DNA of 64,000 bases, taken from positions 124,001 to 188,000 of the forward strand of contig BNCN01000009.1 of the NCBI GenBank assembly GCA_014656495.1, in the 5' to 3' direction. The position numbers and the translations under genes were made by a program. Each line of letters opens with the position of its first letter. Within the stretch, counting starts at the first letter, position 1. Origin of the DNA: Comamonas sp. KCTC 72670. Lineage in GTDB: Bacteria; Myxococcota; Myxococcia; Myxococcales; Myxococcaceae. The notes under the pieces are model-generated. The model saw only the letters and a program-made list of their open reading frames with translations. It was not told the DNA's origin and did not search any database. Shown one piece after another: positions 45,443 to 54,623 of the stretch.

Positions 45443-46927
45443 GTGTCCTTCATCCAGCTTCCGCGAAGCGTTGTCTCGTGCCGTAACCTCGTTGGAGGAA
45501 GCTGGCAGGTGCCCCCAGGGGCGGTGCAGCTCGATGTGCGGAGCCCCTACACCGGCACTGTCATTGGCAGGGTCCCCCTCACGCCCGCGTCCGGAGTGGC
45601 CCAGGCGGTGGAGGCCGCGAAGGTGGCGGCGGCTTCCTGGAAGGACACCCCGCTCCGCGAGCGCACGCAGCACCTCTACCGCTTCCGTCAGTGCCTGGAG
45701 CGAGACCTGGACGCCCTGGCCCAGCTCGCCGCCAGCGAGGCGGGCAAGACGGTGGCCGAGGCCCGCGCGGGCCTGCTCAAGGGCATGGAGGTCTGCGACT
45801 TCGCCCTGTCCCTGCAGAACCTGGACACGGGCGCGCACCTGGAAGTCAGCCGGGGCGTGTCGTGTGAGTACCGCCGCGAGCCCCTGGGCGTCGTCGCGGG
45901 CATCACCCCGTTCAACTTCCCGGCGATGGTGCCGATGTGGATGTTCCCCATCGCCGTCACGCTGGGCAACGCCTTCATCCTCAAGCCGTCGGAGAAGGTG
46001 CCGCTCACCGCGTGCGCGCTGGGCGAGCTCATGTGCGAGGCGGGCTTCCCCGCGGGCGTCTTCTCCGTCGTGCACGGCGGCAAGGAGGCGGTGGACGCGC
46101 TGGTGGCGCACCCGGACGTGCAGGCCGTGGGCTTCGTGGGCTCGTCCGCCGTGGCGCGCCACCTGTACGCGGAGGGCTGCAAGCGCGGCAAGCGCGTGCT
46201 GGCGCTGGGCAGCGCGAAGAATCACCTCATCGTCGTTCCGGACGCGGACCCGGAGCTGACGCCGCAGGCGGTGGTGGACTCGTTCACCGGCTGCGCGGGG
46301 CAGCGCTGCATGGCGGCCAGCGTGCTGCTCGCCGTGGGCAACGTGGAGTCCCTGATTCAGGAGGTCGTCCGCCGCGCGGCGAAGCTGGAGGTGGGCCCGG
46401 GCATGGGGGCGCTCATCGACCGGGGCTCGCTCGACAGGCTGGAGACGGCCATCTCCCGCGCCGAGGCCGAGGGCGCGCGCGTGCTGCTGGACGGACGGGG
46501 CCGCAAGCCCCAGGGCGAGCCGTGGTCCGGAGGCAACTGGCTGGGCCCCACGCTGCTGGACGGCGTGCGCCCGGAGATGGAGGCGGCCCGGCGCGAGCTG
46601 TTCGGCCCGGTGCTCTCCATCGTCCGCGTGCCCACGCTGTCCGCGGCGCTGGCCGTGGAGAACGCGTCGCCCTATGGCAACGCGGCGTCCATCTTCACCA
46701 CGAACGGTGGCGTGGCGCAGACGGTGGTGGAGGGCGTGCGCGCCGGCATGGTGGGCGTCAACGTGGGCGTCCCGGTGCCGCGTGAGCCGTTCTCCTTCGG
46801 CGGCACGGGGGATTCGCGCTTCGGGCACGGTGACATCACCGGACCGTCCAGCCTCGACTTCTGGACGCAGGTGAAGAAGGTCACCCGCAAGTGGTCCGCC
46901 CGCACCGACGGCTCGTGGATGAGCTGA
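45443..46927 (+). CDS. mmsA: CoA-acylating (methyl)malonate-semialdehyde dehydrogenase
   Basis: A 494-residue aldehyde dehydrogenase. The GTG at 45443 is favoured by GGGGGG six bases before it and by family length; further upstream sequence is unlike the family. Key parts are GITPFNFPAMVPMWM, the NAD fold LKPSEKVPL, VGFVGSSAVA, and the catalytic cysteine Cys289 in AGQRCMAAS. The last two motifs with PREPFSFGG mark the MMSDH/IolA type, which makes acetyl- or propionyl-CoA from (methyl)malonate semialdehyde. It is 79 bp before a GTP-cyclohydrolase II-like gene; in this setting it would finish uracil breakdown by handling malonate semialdehyde. Confidence 0.92.
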   Translation: MSFIQLPRSVVSCRNLVGGSWQVPPGAVQLDVRSPYTGTVIGRVPLTPASGVAQAVEAAKVAAASWKDTPLRERTQHLYRFRQCLERDLDALAQLAASEAGKTVAEARAGLLKGMEVCDFALSLQNLDTGAHLEVSRGVSCEYRREPLGVVAGITPFNFPAMVPMWMFPIAVTLGNAFILKPSEKVPLTACALGELMCEAGFPAGVFSVVHGGKEAVDALVAHPDVQAVGFVGSSAVARHLYAEGCKRGKRVLALGSAKNHLIVVPDADPELTPQAVVDSFTGCAGQRCMAASVLLAVGNVESLIQEVVRRAAKLEVGPGMGALIDRGSLDRLETAISRAEAEGARVLLDGRGRKPQGEPWSGGNWLGPTLLDGVRPEMEAARRELFGPVLSIVRVPTLSAALAVENASPYGNAASIFTTNGGVAQTVVEGVRAGMVGVNVGVPVPREPFSFGGTGDSRFGHGDITGPSSLDFWTQVKKVTRKWSARTDGSWMS

Positions 46928-47005
46928 CGCGCTCGCCACCTCCCGAAGCTCCGGCATCCCCCCGCACCCCGACTTTGCTCTCGCGCCCGCAAGGAGGGCG
47001 CTCCC

Positions 47006-48259
47006 ATGGCCGAGAAAAAGAACCCCAATCACATCCGCCTCACCTCGCACCCGGATGGTGATGTCCCCAGCGTCCCCATCCGCTGGGGAGACGGCGAGCC
47101 GACGCGCCGAGGCCCCGTGGTCGCCACGCTCACCGAGCCGGGCCACCGCAACGTCATTGGCACGCACGCCGGCGCGTACGCCGTGTACCGCGCGCTCGCC
47201 GTTGCCGCGGGCATGCTGCCGCAGGACCACCGCGCGGACCTGAAGAACACCGCGCCCGCCGCGCAGGTGGGGCCGCATCCGTCGTGGAGCGACCCGCAGC
47301 GCATCGTCTCGCTGGACCCGTGGGGCGCGATTGCTCCCCAAGCCTTCAAGCCCTTCACGGAGCAGGGCATCGACTTCCGGCCGACCATCGCCGTCACCAA
47401 GGCGCACATCAACTTCCCCGAGGTGCGCGACGCCATCGAGGCCGGGCGCCTGAAGCCCGACGGCGACCTGCTGCGCGACAACGGCGACATCAAGGTGACC
47501 AAGGCCGCGGTGGACCCGGTGTGGTACCTGCCCGGCATCGCGAAGCGCTTCGGCATGACGGAGAGCGCCCTGCGCCGCGGCCTCTTCGAGCAGACGGGCG
47601 GCATGTTCCCGGAGCTCATCACCCGCCCGGACCTGCACGTCTTCCTGCCGCCCATCGGCGGACTGACGCTCTATGTGTTCGGCGGCATCGAGACGCTCGC
47701 GGACCGGGACGTGCCGCTGACGGCGCGCGTGCATGACGAGTGCAATGGCTCGGACGTGTTCGGCAGCGACATCTGCACCTGCCGGCCCTATCTGGCGCAC
47801 GGCATCGAGGAGTGCGTGCGCACCGCGCAAGCGGGCGGCGCGGGGCTCATCGTCTACCTTCGCAAGGAAGGCCGGGCGCTGGGCGAGGTGACGAAGTTCC
47901 TGGTCTACAACGCGCGCAAGCGGCAGGAGGGCGGCGACTCCGCGGCCACCTACTTCCAGCGCACCGAGTGCGTGGCCGGCGTGCAGGACATGCGCTTCCA
48001 GGAGCTGATGCCGGACGTGCTGCACTGGCTGGGCATCACCCGCATCCACCGCTTCGTGTCCATGAGCGACATGAAGCACGACGCGATTACGCGCTCGGGC
48101 ATCGAAATCCTGGAGCGCGTCCCCATCCCGGATGAGCTCATCCCCGCCGACGCGAAGGTGGAGATGGAGGCGAAGAAGGCCGCGGGCTACTTCACGCAGG
48201 GCCCGGTGGCGGACGCGGCGGAGCTGGCGCAGGTGAAGGGGCGGGGCCTCGATGTCTGA
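47006..48259 (+). CDS. GTP cyclohydrolase II-like protein (URC1-type)
   Basis: A 417-residue protein of the GTP cyclohydrolase II superfamily. The zinc site is exact: CNGSDVFGSDICTC gives Cys246-x10-Cys257-x-Cys259. The GTP/Arg catalytic area follows: IVYLRKEGRALGEV, then TRIHRFVSMSDMKHDAI. It is longer at the N-terminus than RibA (200 extra residues), as in URC1. Its neighbours are DUF1688 and uracil phosphoribosyltransferase, the exact set required for the URC pathway described in yeasts, so it likely acts on a uridine nucleotide rather than GTP. It overlaps the DUF1688 gene by 8 bp. A riboflavin role is less likely. Confidence 0.9.
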   Translation: MAEKKNPNHIRLTSHPDGDVPSVPIRWGDGEPTRRGPVVATLTEPGHRNVIGTHAGAYAVYRALAVAAGMLPQDHRADLKNTAPAAQVGPHPSWSDPQRIVSLDPWGAIAPQAFKPFTEQGIDFRPTIAVTKAHINFPEVRDAIEAGRLKPDGDLLRDNGDIKVTKAAVDPVWYLPGIAKRFGMTESALRRGLFEQTGGMFPELITRPDLHVFLPPIGGLTLYVFGGIETLADRDVPLTARVHDECNGSDVFGSDICTCRPYLAHGIEECVRTAQAGGAGLIVYLRKEGRALGEVTKFLVYNARKRQEGGDSAATYFQRTECVAGVQDMRFQELMPDVLHWLGITRIHRFVSMSDMKHDAITRSGIEILERVPIPDELIPADAKVEMEAKKAAGYFTQGPVADAAELAQVKGRGLDV

Positions 48260-49463
48260 TTCCGCCTTGGCGAGGTCGGACCTCTCTCCCGCGGTGGCGT
48301 GGCTGCGCACGCCCTCCGCCATCCGGGAGCGGTGCCACCAACTGCTGGACCTGGGACTGGCGGGCAAGCTGGAGCACTTCCGCGTCGAGCCGTCGCGCCT
48401 GCCCATCGTGGTGGACACGGTGCTGCACGTGACGCGCGAGCACTACCCCACGCTGGACGTGCCGCTGCACAGCCGCTGGCGCCACTTCGACGTGGGCGGG
48501 GTGGCGCGCTTGGAGGAGCTGGAGGCGCGGCTCAAGGACGCGACGCTCCAGGAGCGGGCGCGCGCCAAGCTGGATTTGGTGGTGGTGAGCGTGCTGCTGG
48601 ACGCGGGCAGTGGGCCGCACTGGCGCTACCAGGAGGCTGGCGGCAAGACGTGGGTGCGCTCCGAGGGGCTGGCCGTGGCCAGCTTCCGCATGTTCATGGA
48701 GGGGCGCTTCTCCTCGGACCCGGACCGGCCGCTGCGCGTGGACGCGGAGGCGCTGGGTCGGCTCACGCGCGAGTCGCTCGCGCAGGGCATGCAGGTGACG
48801 GACGGCAATCCGGTGGACGGCCTGGACGGCCGGCTGCACCTGCTGCACGGGCTGGCGAAGGTGCTGCCTCGGCCGGGGGCGCTGCTGGACATCATCACCG
48901 CGCAGCAGCGCAGCGTGCGTGCCGCGGAGCTGCTCGGGCTGGTGCTGGAGGTGCTGGGCCCCATCTGGCCGGGCCGGGTGATGGTGGACGCGGTGAACCT
49001 GGGCGACGTGTGGCCGCACCCCGCGCTGGGGCCGGTGGAGAGCCTGGAGGCGCTGGTTCCCTTCCACAAGTTGTCCCAGTGGCTGACGTATTCGCTGGTG
49101 GAGCCGCTGTCCGAGGCCGGCGTGATGGTGACGGAGCTGGACGGCCTCACCGGCCTGCCCGAGTACCGCAACGGCGGCCTGCTGGTGGACCTGGGCGTGC
49201 TGTCGCCGCGCGAGCCGCGCCTCTTCACCCAGTCCTTCCATCCGGGTGATGAGCCGATTGTCGAGTGGCGCGCGCTGACGGTGGCGCTGCTGGACCGGGT
49301 GGCGGCGCTGGTGCGGGGCCGGCTGGGCCTGAGCGCCGAGGAGCTGCCGTTGGGCAAGGTGCTCCAGGGCGGGACGTGGACCGCGGGCCGGCGCGTGGCG
49401 GCGGAGCGGCGCCCCGGCGGCGGGCCGCCCATCCGCGTGGACAGTGACGGCACGGTGTTCTGA
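48252..49463 (+). CDS. DUF1688 protein (URC4-type, uracil catabolism)
   Basis: A 403-residue protein that I assign to DUF1688/URC4. Supporting stretches: [76 protein letters not shown] and [16 protein letters not shown]. In yeasts URC4 is needed to grow on uracil; its chemistry is not settled. Its start lies within the end of the URC1-like gene and a uracil phosphoribosyltransferase follows 34 bp later. Cytoplasmic; no signal or membrane segment. Confidence 0.92.
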   Translation: MSDSALARSDLSPAVAWLRTPSAIRERCHQLLDLGLAGKLEHFRVEPSRLPIVVDTVLHVTREHYPTLDVPLHSRWRHFDVGGVARLEELEARLKDATLQERARAKLDLVVVSVLLDAGSGPHWRYQEAGGKTWVRSEGLAVASFRMFMEGRFSSDPDRPLRVDAEALGRLTRESLAQGMQVTDGNPVDGLDGRLHLLHGLAKVLPRPGALLDIITAQQRSVRAAELLGLVLEVLGPIWPGRVMVDAVNLGDVWPHPALGPVESLEALVPFHKLSQWLTYSLVEPLSEAGVMVTELDGLTGLPEYRNGGLLVDLGVLSPREPRLFTQSFHPGDEPIVEWRALTVALLDRVAALVRGRLGLSAEELPLGKVLQGGTWTAGRRVAAERRPGGGPPIRVDSDGTVF

Positions 49464-49497
49464 CGAAACGCGACTTCGGACCCCCGAGGAGGATGCG

Positions 49498-50133
49498 ATG
49501 GACTTTCCGAACTGCACGGTGGTGGACCACCCGCTGGTGAAGCACAAGCTCACGCAGATGCGCCGGGTGGAGACGAGCACCGCCTCCTTCCGGGCGCTGC
49601 TCCAGGAGGTCTCGCTGCTGCTCGCCTACGAGGCGCTGCGAGACCTCAAGGTGCGCGAGGAGGACATCCAGACGCCCATGGCGCGCACCACGGCGCCGGT
49701 GCTGGACGGCAAGAAGCTGGTGCTGGTGGCCATCATGCGCGCGGGGCAGGGCATCCTCGACGGGATGCTGCAACTGGTGCCCTCAGCGCGCGTGGGGCAC
49801 ATCGGCCTGTACCGCGACCCGGAGACGCTCTCGCCGGTGGAGTACTACTACCGTGTGCCCGGCCAGCTGGCGGACCGGGACGTGGTGGTGTGTGACCCGA
49901 TGCTGGCCACGGGCAACTCCGCGGTGGCGGCGCTCCAGCGGCTGAAGAAGAGCAAGCCCGGCTCGTTGCGCTTCGTGTGCCTGCTGGCGTGCCCGGAGGG
50001 GCTGGCGAACCTGCGCGAGCACCACCCGGACGTCCACGTCTACACCGCGGCCGTCGACGAGCGGCTGGACGAGCACGGCTACATCCTCCCGGGCCTGGGC
50101 GACGCGGGAGACCGGCTCTTCGGGACGAAGTAG
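49498..50133 (+). CDS. upp: Uracil phosphoribosyltransferase (URC6-type)
   Basis: A 211-residue enzyme from the ATG at 49498, preceded by GAGGAGG. The PRPP loop [18 protein letters not shown], the uracil/PRPP flap region [15 protein letters not shown] and the end [14 protein letters not shown] match UPRT. It makes UMP from uracil and PRPP. Following a URC1-like and a DUF1688 gene, it is probably the first step of uracil degradation (uracil to UMP), though salvage is also possible. The end of the four-gene unit; no clear terminator was found. Confidence 0.96.
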   Translation: MDFPNCTVVDHPLVKHKLTQMRRVETSTASFRALLQEVSLLLAYEALRDLKVREEDIQTPMARTTAPVLDGKKLVLVAIMRAGQGILDGMLQLVPSARVGHIGLYRDPETLSPVEYYYRVPGQLADRDVVVCDPMLATGNSAVAALQRLKKSKPGSLRFVCLLACPEGLANLREHHPDVHVYTAAVDERLDEHGYILPGLGDAGDRLFGTK

Positions 50134-50244
50134 TCCGGCGTGGAGATAGCCCTCACCCGGCAACGATGCGTTGGCGGCCGGCCGCGTCCGGAACAGGATG
50201 CGCGCCGCGTACGGGGCCGACGCCACTGGGTTGAGGAGCCATCC

Positions 50245-50775
50245 ATGGGAGACGTGTTTCATCGAGCCCGCCGCATCGCGGCCTGGCTCGGCTGTGCCGG
50301 GGTGTTGTCGCTGGGCCTGTCGAGCCCCGCGTGGGCGGAGTCGGAGCCGTGTCCGTGCTCCACGTCGAACCAGAGCGTCGTGTCCGAGGTTCCATGCCTC
50401 GTCATCCGGACCGCCTTCAGCTCCTGCGAACACAGCAACGTGCGCAATGCCTGTGAAGAGGCGGTGACGCTCGTCGACTGGCCGCTGGCGTCCTGTCCGG
50501 AGGGCGTGTGCAGCGTGGAGCTGCGACCGGAGCAGTCGGCGAACTTCGTCTTCACCGGCAGCAGGACCCGGGAGGAGCGCTTCCACGTGCAGGCGAACAC
50601 CGTGCGCAGGGGCGGTGTGGAGCACCAGGTCACCATCAGCGCGGAGGTGCTCTGCGAGGCGCACATCCTGCCGCCCCCGAAGGAGGGCTGCTCGGCCGCG
50701 CCCGGGGCCCTGGCGGCGTCCGGTGTGCTGCTGCTCACGGGCGTGCTGGGGCGTCGTCGTCGGCGTGCCGCCTGA
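50245..50775 (+). CDS. Secreted protein with MYXO-CTERM-like C-terminus
   Basis: A 176-residue protein (ATG at 50245, GAGGAG upstream). A signal peptide (WLGCAGVLSLGLSSPAWAES) and eleven or so cysteines in the mature part (CPCSTS, VPCL, SSCEHSN, NACEEA, ASCPEGVCS) suggest disulfides. The tail has Cys, a Leu/Gly-rich hydrophobic stretch (AAPGALAASGVLLLTGVLG) and RRRRR, the MYXO-CTERM sorting signal layout, so it may be processed at the Cys and anchored at the surface. No function is recognised. Confidence 0.75.
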   Translation: MGDVFHRARRIAAWLGCAGVLSLGLSSPAWAESEPCPCSTSNQSVVSEVPCLVIRTAFSSCEHSNVRNACEEAVTLVDWPLASCPEGVCSVELRPEQSANFVFTGSRTREERFHVQANTVRRGGVEHQVTISAEVLCEAHILPPPKEGCSAAPGALAASGVLLLTGVLGRRRRRAA

Positions 50776-50796
50776 GCGTCTGTCCGCCGGGAGCCG

Positions 50797-51360
50797 TTAC
50801 GGGCCCCGCGGCGCGGCCTCCCCGGATGCGCGGGCCTGGACGGCGGGCCTGAGCGCGTTCACCTCCCACGGCGTGCGCTTGGGACCGCGCAGCCTGGCGA
50901 TGTCCTCCGGGACGTACAGCCGTGTCCCGGCGGGCGGCGTGTTGCCGAAGTGCGTGAGCACGTGGTTCAGCACCGCGGCCAGCTCCACGTCCTGGAGATG
51001 CCCCATGGACGGCATGGGCGCGCCCCAGCGAGGGCTCGTCAGGCCGTGGAGGTGCAGCTCCACCAGGTACTCGCGGCCGCCCGGCGCGGCGAAGAGGCGC
51101 GCGGTGTCCGAGAGGCCCGGGTACTGGTCCCAGCCCTGCCCGTCGCGGCCGTGGCAGTTCTGGCAGTTGCTCGCGTAGGAGTGCTCGCCCACCTCGCGCC
51201 ACTCGAAGTCGTGGGCGGGGGCGGGCTCGTAGCGGGCCAGCGTGTACTGCTCGTCGGAGAGCACGAGCTGCGCGGAGCGCATCCAGGCGAAGAGCGCGGA
51301 GCCGAGGATGAGCAGCGCCGCGATGGCGTAGGTGGCGATGTTCGCCACGAGGTGTCGCAT
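50797..51360 (-). CDS. Membrane-anchored c-type cytochrome
   Basis: A 187-residue cytochrome c. One N-terminal helix (IATYAIAALLILGSALFAW) anchors it, then the haem site CQNCH (Cys66, Cys69, His70) and a likely Met ligand in MPSMGHL. The stretches WGAPMPSMG and LTHFGNT complete a standard one-haem fold. It is 17 bp downstream of a ferric-reductase-like gene on the same strand, and probably passes electrons with it. The donor or acceptor is not visible. Confidence 0.9.
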   Translation of the reverse strand: MRHLVANIATYAIAALLILGSALFAWMRSAQLVLSDEQYTLARYEPAPAHDFEWREVGEHSYASNCQNCHGRDGQGWDQYPGLSDTARLFAAPGGREYLVELHLHGLTSPRWGAPMPSMGHLQDVELAAVLNHVLTHFGNTPPAGTRLYVPEDIARLRGPKRTPWEVNALRPAVQARASGEAAPRGP

Positions 51361-51377
51361 GGTGGCAGGTCTCCGGC

Positions 51378-52694
51378 CTAGGCGAGGTTGAACTTCTCGA
51401 GGTGGATGCGGGCCTCGGGGACGTCCCGCTCCTGGAGGGCCTCGTGCACCGCGTTCATCATGGGCGGCGGCCCGCAGATGAAGAAGAAGCGCGCGAGCTT
51501 CTCCTTCGGCAGGTGCCGGTCGAGCACCTCGCCCGTGAGGTTGCCGCGCTCCCCATCCCAGTCATCCTTGGGCTCCCGCAGGACGTAGACGACGTGGAGG
51601 TCGAGCTGCTTCTCCAGCTCGGCCAGGGCCTCGCGGTAGGCCACGCTGTCCCAGTCATTGTCCGCGTAGAAGAGCGTGACGGGCCGGGGGTCCTTCCGGT
51701 CCGCCATGGTGCGCAGGAAGGAGAGCATGGGGGTGATGCCCACGCCGCCGGCGATGAACACGTAGCCCACGGCCGGATACCGGTCGATGCTGAAGGCGCC
51801 GTGCGGCCCGTCGAGGAAGGCCCGCGTGCCGTGGGCGACGTCCCCGATGCGTCCGCTGAAGTCGCCCAGGGACTTGATGCCGAACTCCACCCGGTCGGTG
51901 CGCTCGGCGCTGGAGGAGAAGCTGAAGGGGTGCTCCTCCAGCGTGAAGGGCGTGCCCTCCAGCTTCAGCCACGCGAACTGTCCCGGCAGGAAGCGCATGA
52001 AGTGGTTGCCCACGGGCTCCAGCACCAGCGAGTGGGTGCCGCCGCGTTCTTCGCGGACCTCCGCGACGCGCCAGTGGTAGTTGCGCTGCCACGCCGGGCG
52101 GAGGACGCGCAGGTAGATGACCAGGCCCACCATGGCGGCGGAGGTCACCACCCAGATGGCGTGCTTCCACGGGGTGTTGGTGTAGAGGCCGGCCAGCGAG
52201 ACATGGAGCTGGGCGAAGACGATGGCGGCCACGCCCAGCAACAGGTGCAGCAGGCGCCAGCGCTCGTAGCTGAGCTTGAGCCGCTCGCGGAACAGCGAGG
52301 ACACCACGAGGAGGACCAGCGCGAGCACGCTGAGCAGCGCGCAGCGGCTGGCCCAGTTTCCGCCCAGGGGGTTGAGCAGCTTCAGCCGGGACGGGTTGTC
52401 GATGACGATGATGAGCGGGTGCGCCAGCACGAGGCACACGGCCACCATGGCGATTTGCCGGTGGTACTGGAGGATGATGTCGATGCCGTAGGGCGCGGTG
52501 ATTCGCTTGAAGCGGGCGATGAGCACGAACTGCACGGCGATTTGGGTCAGCCCCACGAAGCCCAGGGCCACCGAGAGCTCGAGCCAGAACGAGCGCCCCG
52601 ACGGCGCGGGGGGGATGAGCATCAAGAAGACGGGCACCAGCACGACCAGCAGGTAGAGGCTGATCCAGAAGAAGCCAGACATCACGCGGTTCAT
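51378..52694 (-). CDS. Ferric reductase-like transmembrane FAD/NAD(P) oxidoreductase
   Basis: A 438-residue protein from the ATG at 52694 (GGGAG upstream). Five to six helices in the first 210 residues (for example FFWISLYLLVVLVPVFLML and IAMVAVCLVLAHPLIIVI) hold a FRE-type haem region with spaced His. The C-terminus is a ferredoxin-reductase-like unit: FAD binding near HPFSFSS, NAD(P) fold GYVFIAGGVGITPMLSFL, and FFICGPPPMM at the end. It would move electrons from NAD(P)H across the inner membrane, to a metal or the adjacent cytochrome c. Confidence 0.9.
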   Translation of the reverse strand: MNRVMSGFFWISLYLLVVLVPVFLMLIPPAPSGRSFWLELSVALGFVGLTQIAVQFVLIARFKRITAPYGIDIILQYHRQIAMVAVCLVLAHPLIIVIDNPSRLKLLNPLGGNWASRCALLSVLALVLLVVSSLFRERLKLSYERWRLLHLLLGVAAIVFAQLHVSLAGLYTNTPWKHAIWVVTSAAMVGLVIYLRVLRPAWQRNYHWRVAEVREERGGTHSLVLEPVGNHFMRFLPGQFAWLKLEGTPFTLEEHPFSFSSSAERTDRVEFGIKSLGDFSGRIGDVAHGTRAFLDGPHGAFSIDRYPAVGYVFIAGGVGITPMLSFLRTMADRKDPRPVTLFYADNDWDSVAYREALAELEKQLDLHVVYVLREPKDDWDGERGNLTGEVLDRHLPKEKLARFFFICGPPPMMNAVHEALQERDVPEARIHLEKFNLA

Positions 52695-52888
52695 GCGGAA
52701 ACTCCCATCAGGCCCCGTAGCGCGGGAGGCGGGGGCGGGGAACGCTGGCGGTCGACGTGTCTGACACACTGTTGACGACGCGACCGAGGGTCCCCACCTC
52801 TGCGACCAGGCGTGCGGGCCTGACTGGTCCCTTCGTTGGTCCGTGCACACCGTTGAGCGGAACGCATGCCGTGAAAGGAGTGGCAACG

Positions 52889-53110
52889 ATGGCCGAAAAA
52901 CGCACGCCGAAGTCACGTGAGCCGTCCGACTCTCCGCAGCCGGACACCCGGCTCCGCGAAGCGATGAGCGACCCGGAGACGGAGCGGCGTGACGCGGAGG
53001 ACCGCGAGGTCACCAACGAGGCCCACCGCTGGGGCGAAGAGGGCAACTCGCGCGAGGAGCGGGGCTACCCCCGCGAGGGAGACCCCACGAGCGACAAGGG
53101 CAAGCCGTAG
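52889..53110 (+). CDS. Small charged, disordered protein
   Basis: A 73-residue protein with a clear AAAGGAG ribosome site nine bases ahead of the ATG at 52889. It is nearly all charged or polar (RTPKSREPSDSPQPDTRLRE, EERGYPREGDPTSDKGKP) with no hydrophobic core, so it is probably disordered, as in stress or desiccation proteins. No family recognised. Confidence 0.6.
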   Translation: MAEKRTPKSREPSDSPQPDTRLREAMSDPETERRDAEDREVTNEAHRWGEEGNSREERGYPREGDPTSDKGKP

Positions 53111-53168
53111 CGCGAGGGTCTCTGGACACCCTTCCAGGGGCGTGGGGTGTCTGCATTAGGCTGGAGGT

Positions 53169-54491
53169 GTGTCCGCCTCCGTCCTCCTGCTGCTGCCCCT
53201 GCTGTACGCCGCCACCCCCACGCGCGTGGAGCTGGTGTTTGGCGGGGACGTGATTCCCCATGGGGAGGTGAAGGAGGTCGCGAGGCTGCACGCGCGCAAC
53301 GGGCCCCCGGCCCTGCCCGGTGGGAAGGGGCCCTCGCTCAACCATGAGGGTTGGGGCCATGTCTTCGGTCCCATCGCGGACGTGCTGCGCACCGCGGACG
53401 TGGGCGTCATCAACCTGGAGACGCCCGTCACGGACAACAAGAAGGCGGTGGCCCGCGAGCTGCTGTTCAACGCGCCGTCGGCCATGGTGCACGCGCTGGC
53501 CTCGGCCGGGGTGAAGGTGGTCTCCACCGCGAACAACCACGCGAGGGACCAGCACCCCGCGGGCCTCCTGGAGACGTTGAAGCACCTGGATGCCGCGGGC
53601 ATCCGCCACACGGGCACGGGGGCGTCGAAGGCCGCCGCGTGGGAGCCCGTCTTCGTGGACGTGCGCGGGATGAAGGTGGGGTTCCTGTCGTTCACGCGGC
53701 TGTTGAATGGCTTCAGCAATCCGAAGGATGCGCAGGCGCCGCACGTCGCGCTGGTGCCCTATTCAAGAAATGAGGCGCTCCGAGGCGAGGTGCCCGAGCA
53801 GGCGCTGGAGGCCGTGCGCGCCGCGGTGGCGCGGTGTGACGCGCTCATCGTCCTGGTGCACTGGGGCACCGAGTACACCTCCACGCCGCGTCCCGAGGAC
53901 CGCGCGTTGGGGCAGGCGCTGCTCGACGCGGGGGCGCTGGCGGTCATCGGGCATCACCCGCATGTGCTCCAGCCGTTGGAGTCGTATCCGACGAAGGATG
54001 GGCGCCAGGGGCTCATCGCGTTCTCGTTGGGGAACCTGGTGTCGAACCAGGACCGCTTCTACCGACACCCGGTGGGGAAGAAGGGGGCGGGCGGGGACAA
54101 GCGGGACTCGATGTTGCTGCGGCTGTCGTTGGTGCGGTCCGCGCCGGGCGCGCCGGTGACGTTGGGCGAGGTGGCGGTGCTGCCGGTGTGGATCGAGAAC
54201 AACGCGATGGGGCGGGCGCGCAAGGAGGTCCGGAACATCCAGCCGGTGCTCATCGACCGGGAGGTGGAGGCGGTGACGGAGCGGCTCGCATGGCTGGCGT
54301 CGCGCCCGGCGCCGCTGGACAAGGAGGCGCGTGCGCAGAAGACGTTGCTGGAGCGGCGGTTGGAGGGCTCCAAGCAGCGGAGGGAGCGCATCCTCCGGAT
54401 GTTGCCGGAGGGCTTCGCGGTGGCCTCGCCGGAGCTGCGTCAGCGGGGGCTGGATGCCCTGCCAACGAGGGCTTCCGCGTCCCAGCCCTGA
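53169..54491 (+). CDS. CapA-like metallophosphatase-fold protein, secreted
   Basis: A 440-residue protein with a GTG start and a short signal peptide (ASVLLLLPLLYAA). The PGA_cap/CapA fold is shown by ELVFGGDVIPHGE, VGVINLETPV, VVSTANNHARDQ and LVHWGTEY, with HHPHVLQPLE near the C-terminal metal site. In Bacillus, CapA takes part in poly-gamma-glutamate export; here it likely acts on a surface polymer or is a phosphatase. Substrate unknown. No cap operon partner seen. Confidence 0.88.
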   Translation: MSASVLLLLPLLYAATPTRVELVFGGDVIPHGEVKEVARLHARNGPPALPGGKGPSLNHEGWGHVFGPIADVLRTADVGVINLETPVTDNKKAVARELLFNAPSAMVHALASAGVKVVSTANNHARDQHPAGLLETLKHLDAAGIRHTGTGASKAAAWEPVFVDVRGMKVGFLSFTRLLNGFSNPKDAQAPHVALVPYSRNEALRGEVPEQALEAVRAAVARCDALIVLVHWGTEYTSTPRPEDRALGQALLDAGALAVIGHHPHVLQPLESYPTKDGRQGLIAFSLGNLVSNQDRFYRHPVGKKGAGGDKRDSMLLRLSLVRSAPGAPVTLGEVAVLPVWIENNAMGRARKEVRNIQPVLIDREVEAVTERLAWLASRPAPLDKEARAQKTLLERRLEGSKQRRERILRMLPEGFAVASPELRQRGLDALPTRASASQP

Positions 54492-54623
54492 GGGCAATGA
54501 CACACATGTCGCGGCGCCGTGCAGTCATGCTGTGACATGTTCATATCCCTGCAATCCAAGGGGACTGCAGGGCGAGTTGGCTTCCGAGCAAGTCGGCCCC
54601 GGGGCTGGGGTAAAGTGGCCCCC

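Noticed and set aside
44951-48418. An open frame of 1155 codons on the minus strand
   Set aside because: It is antisense to the dehydrogenase and URC-type genes, rich in Arg/His/Ala with no domain; high-GC DNA gives such shadows.
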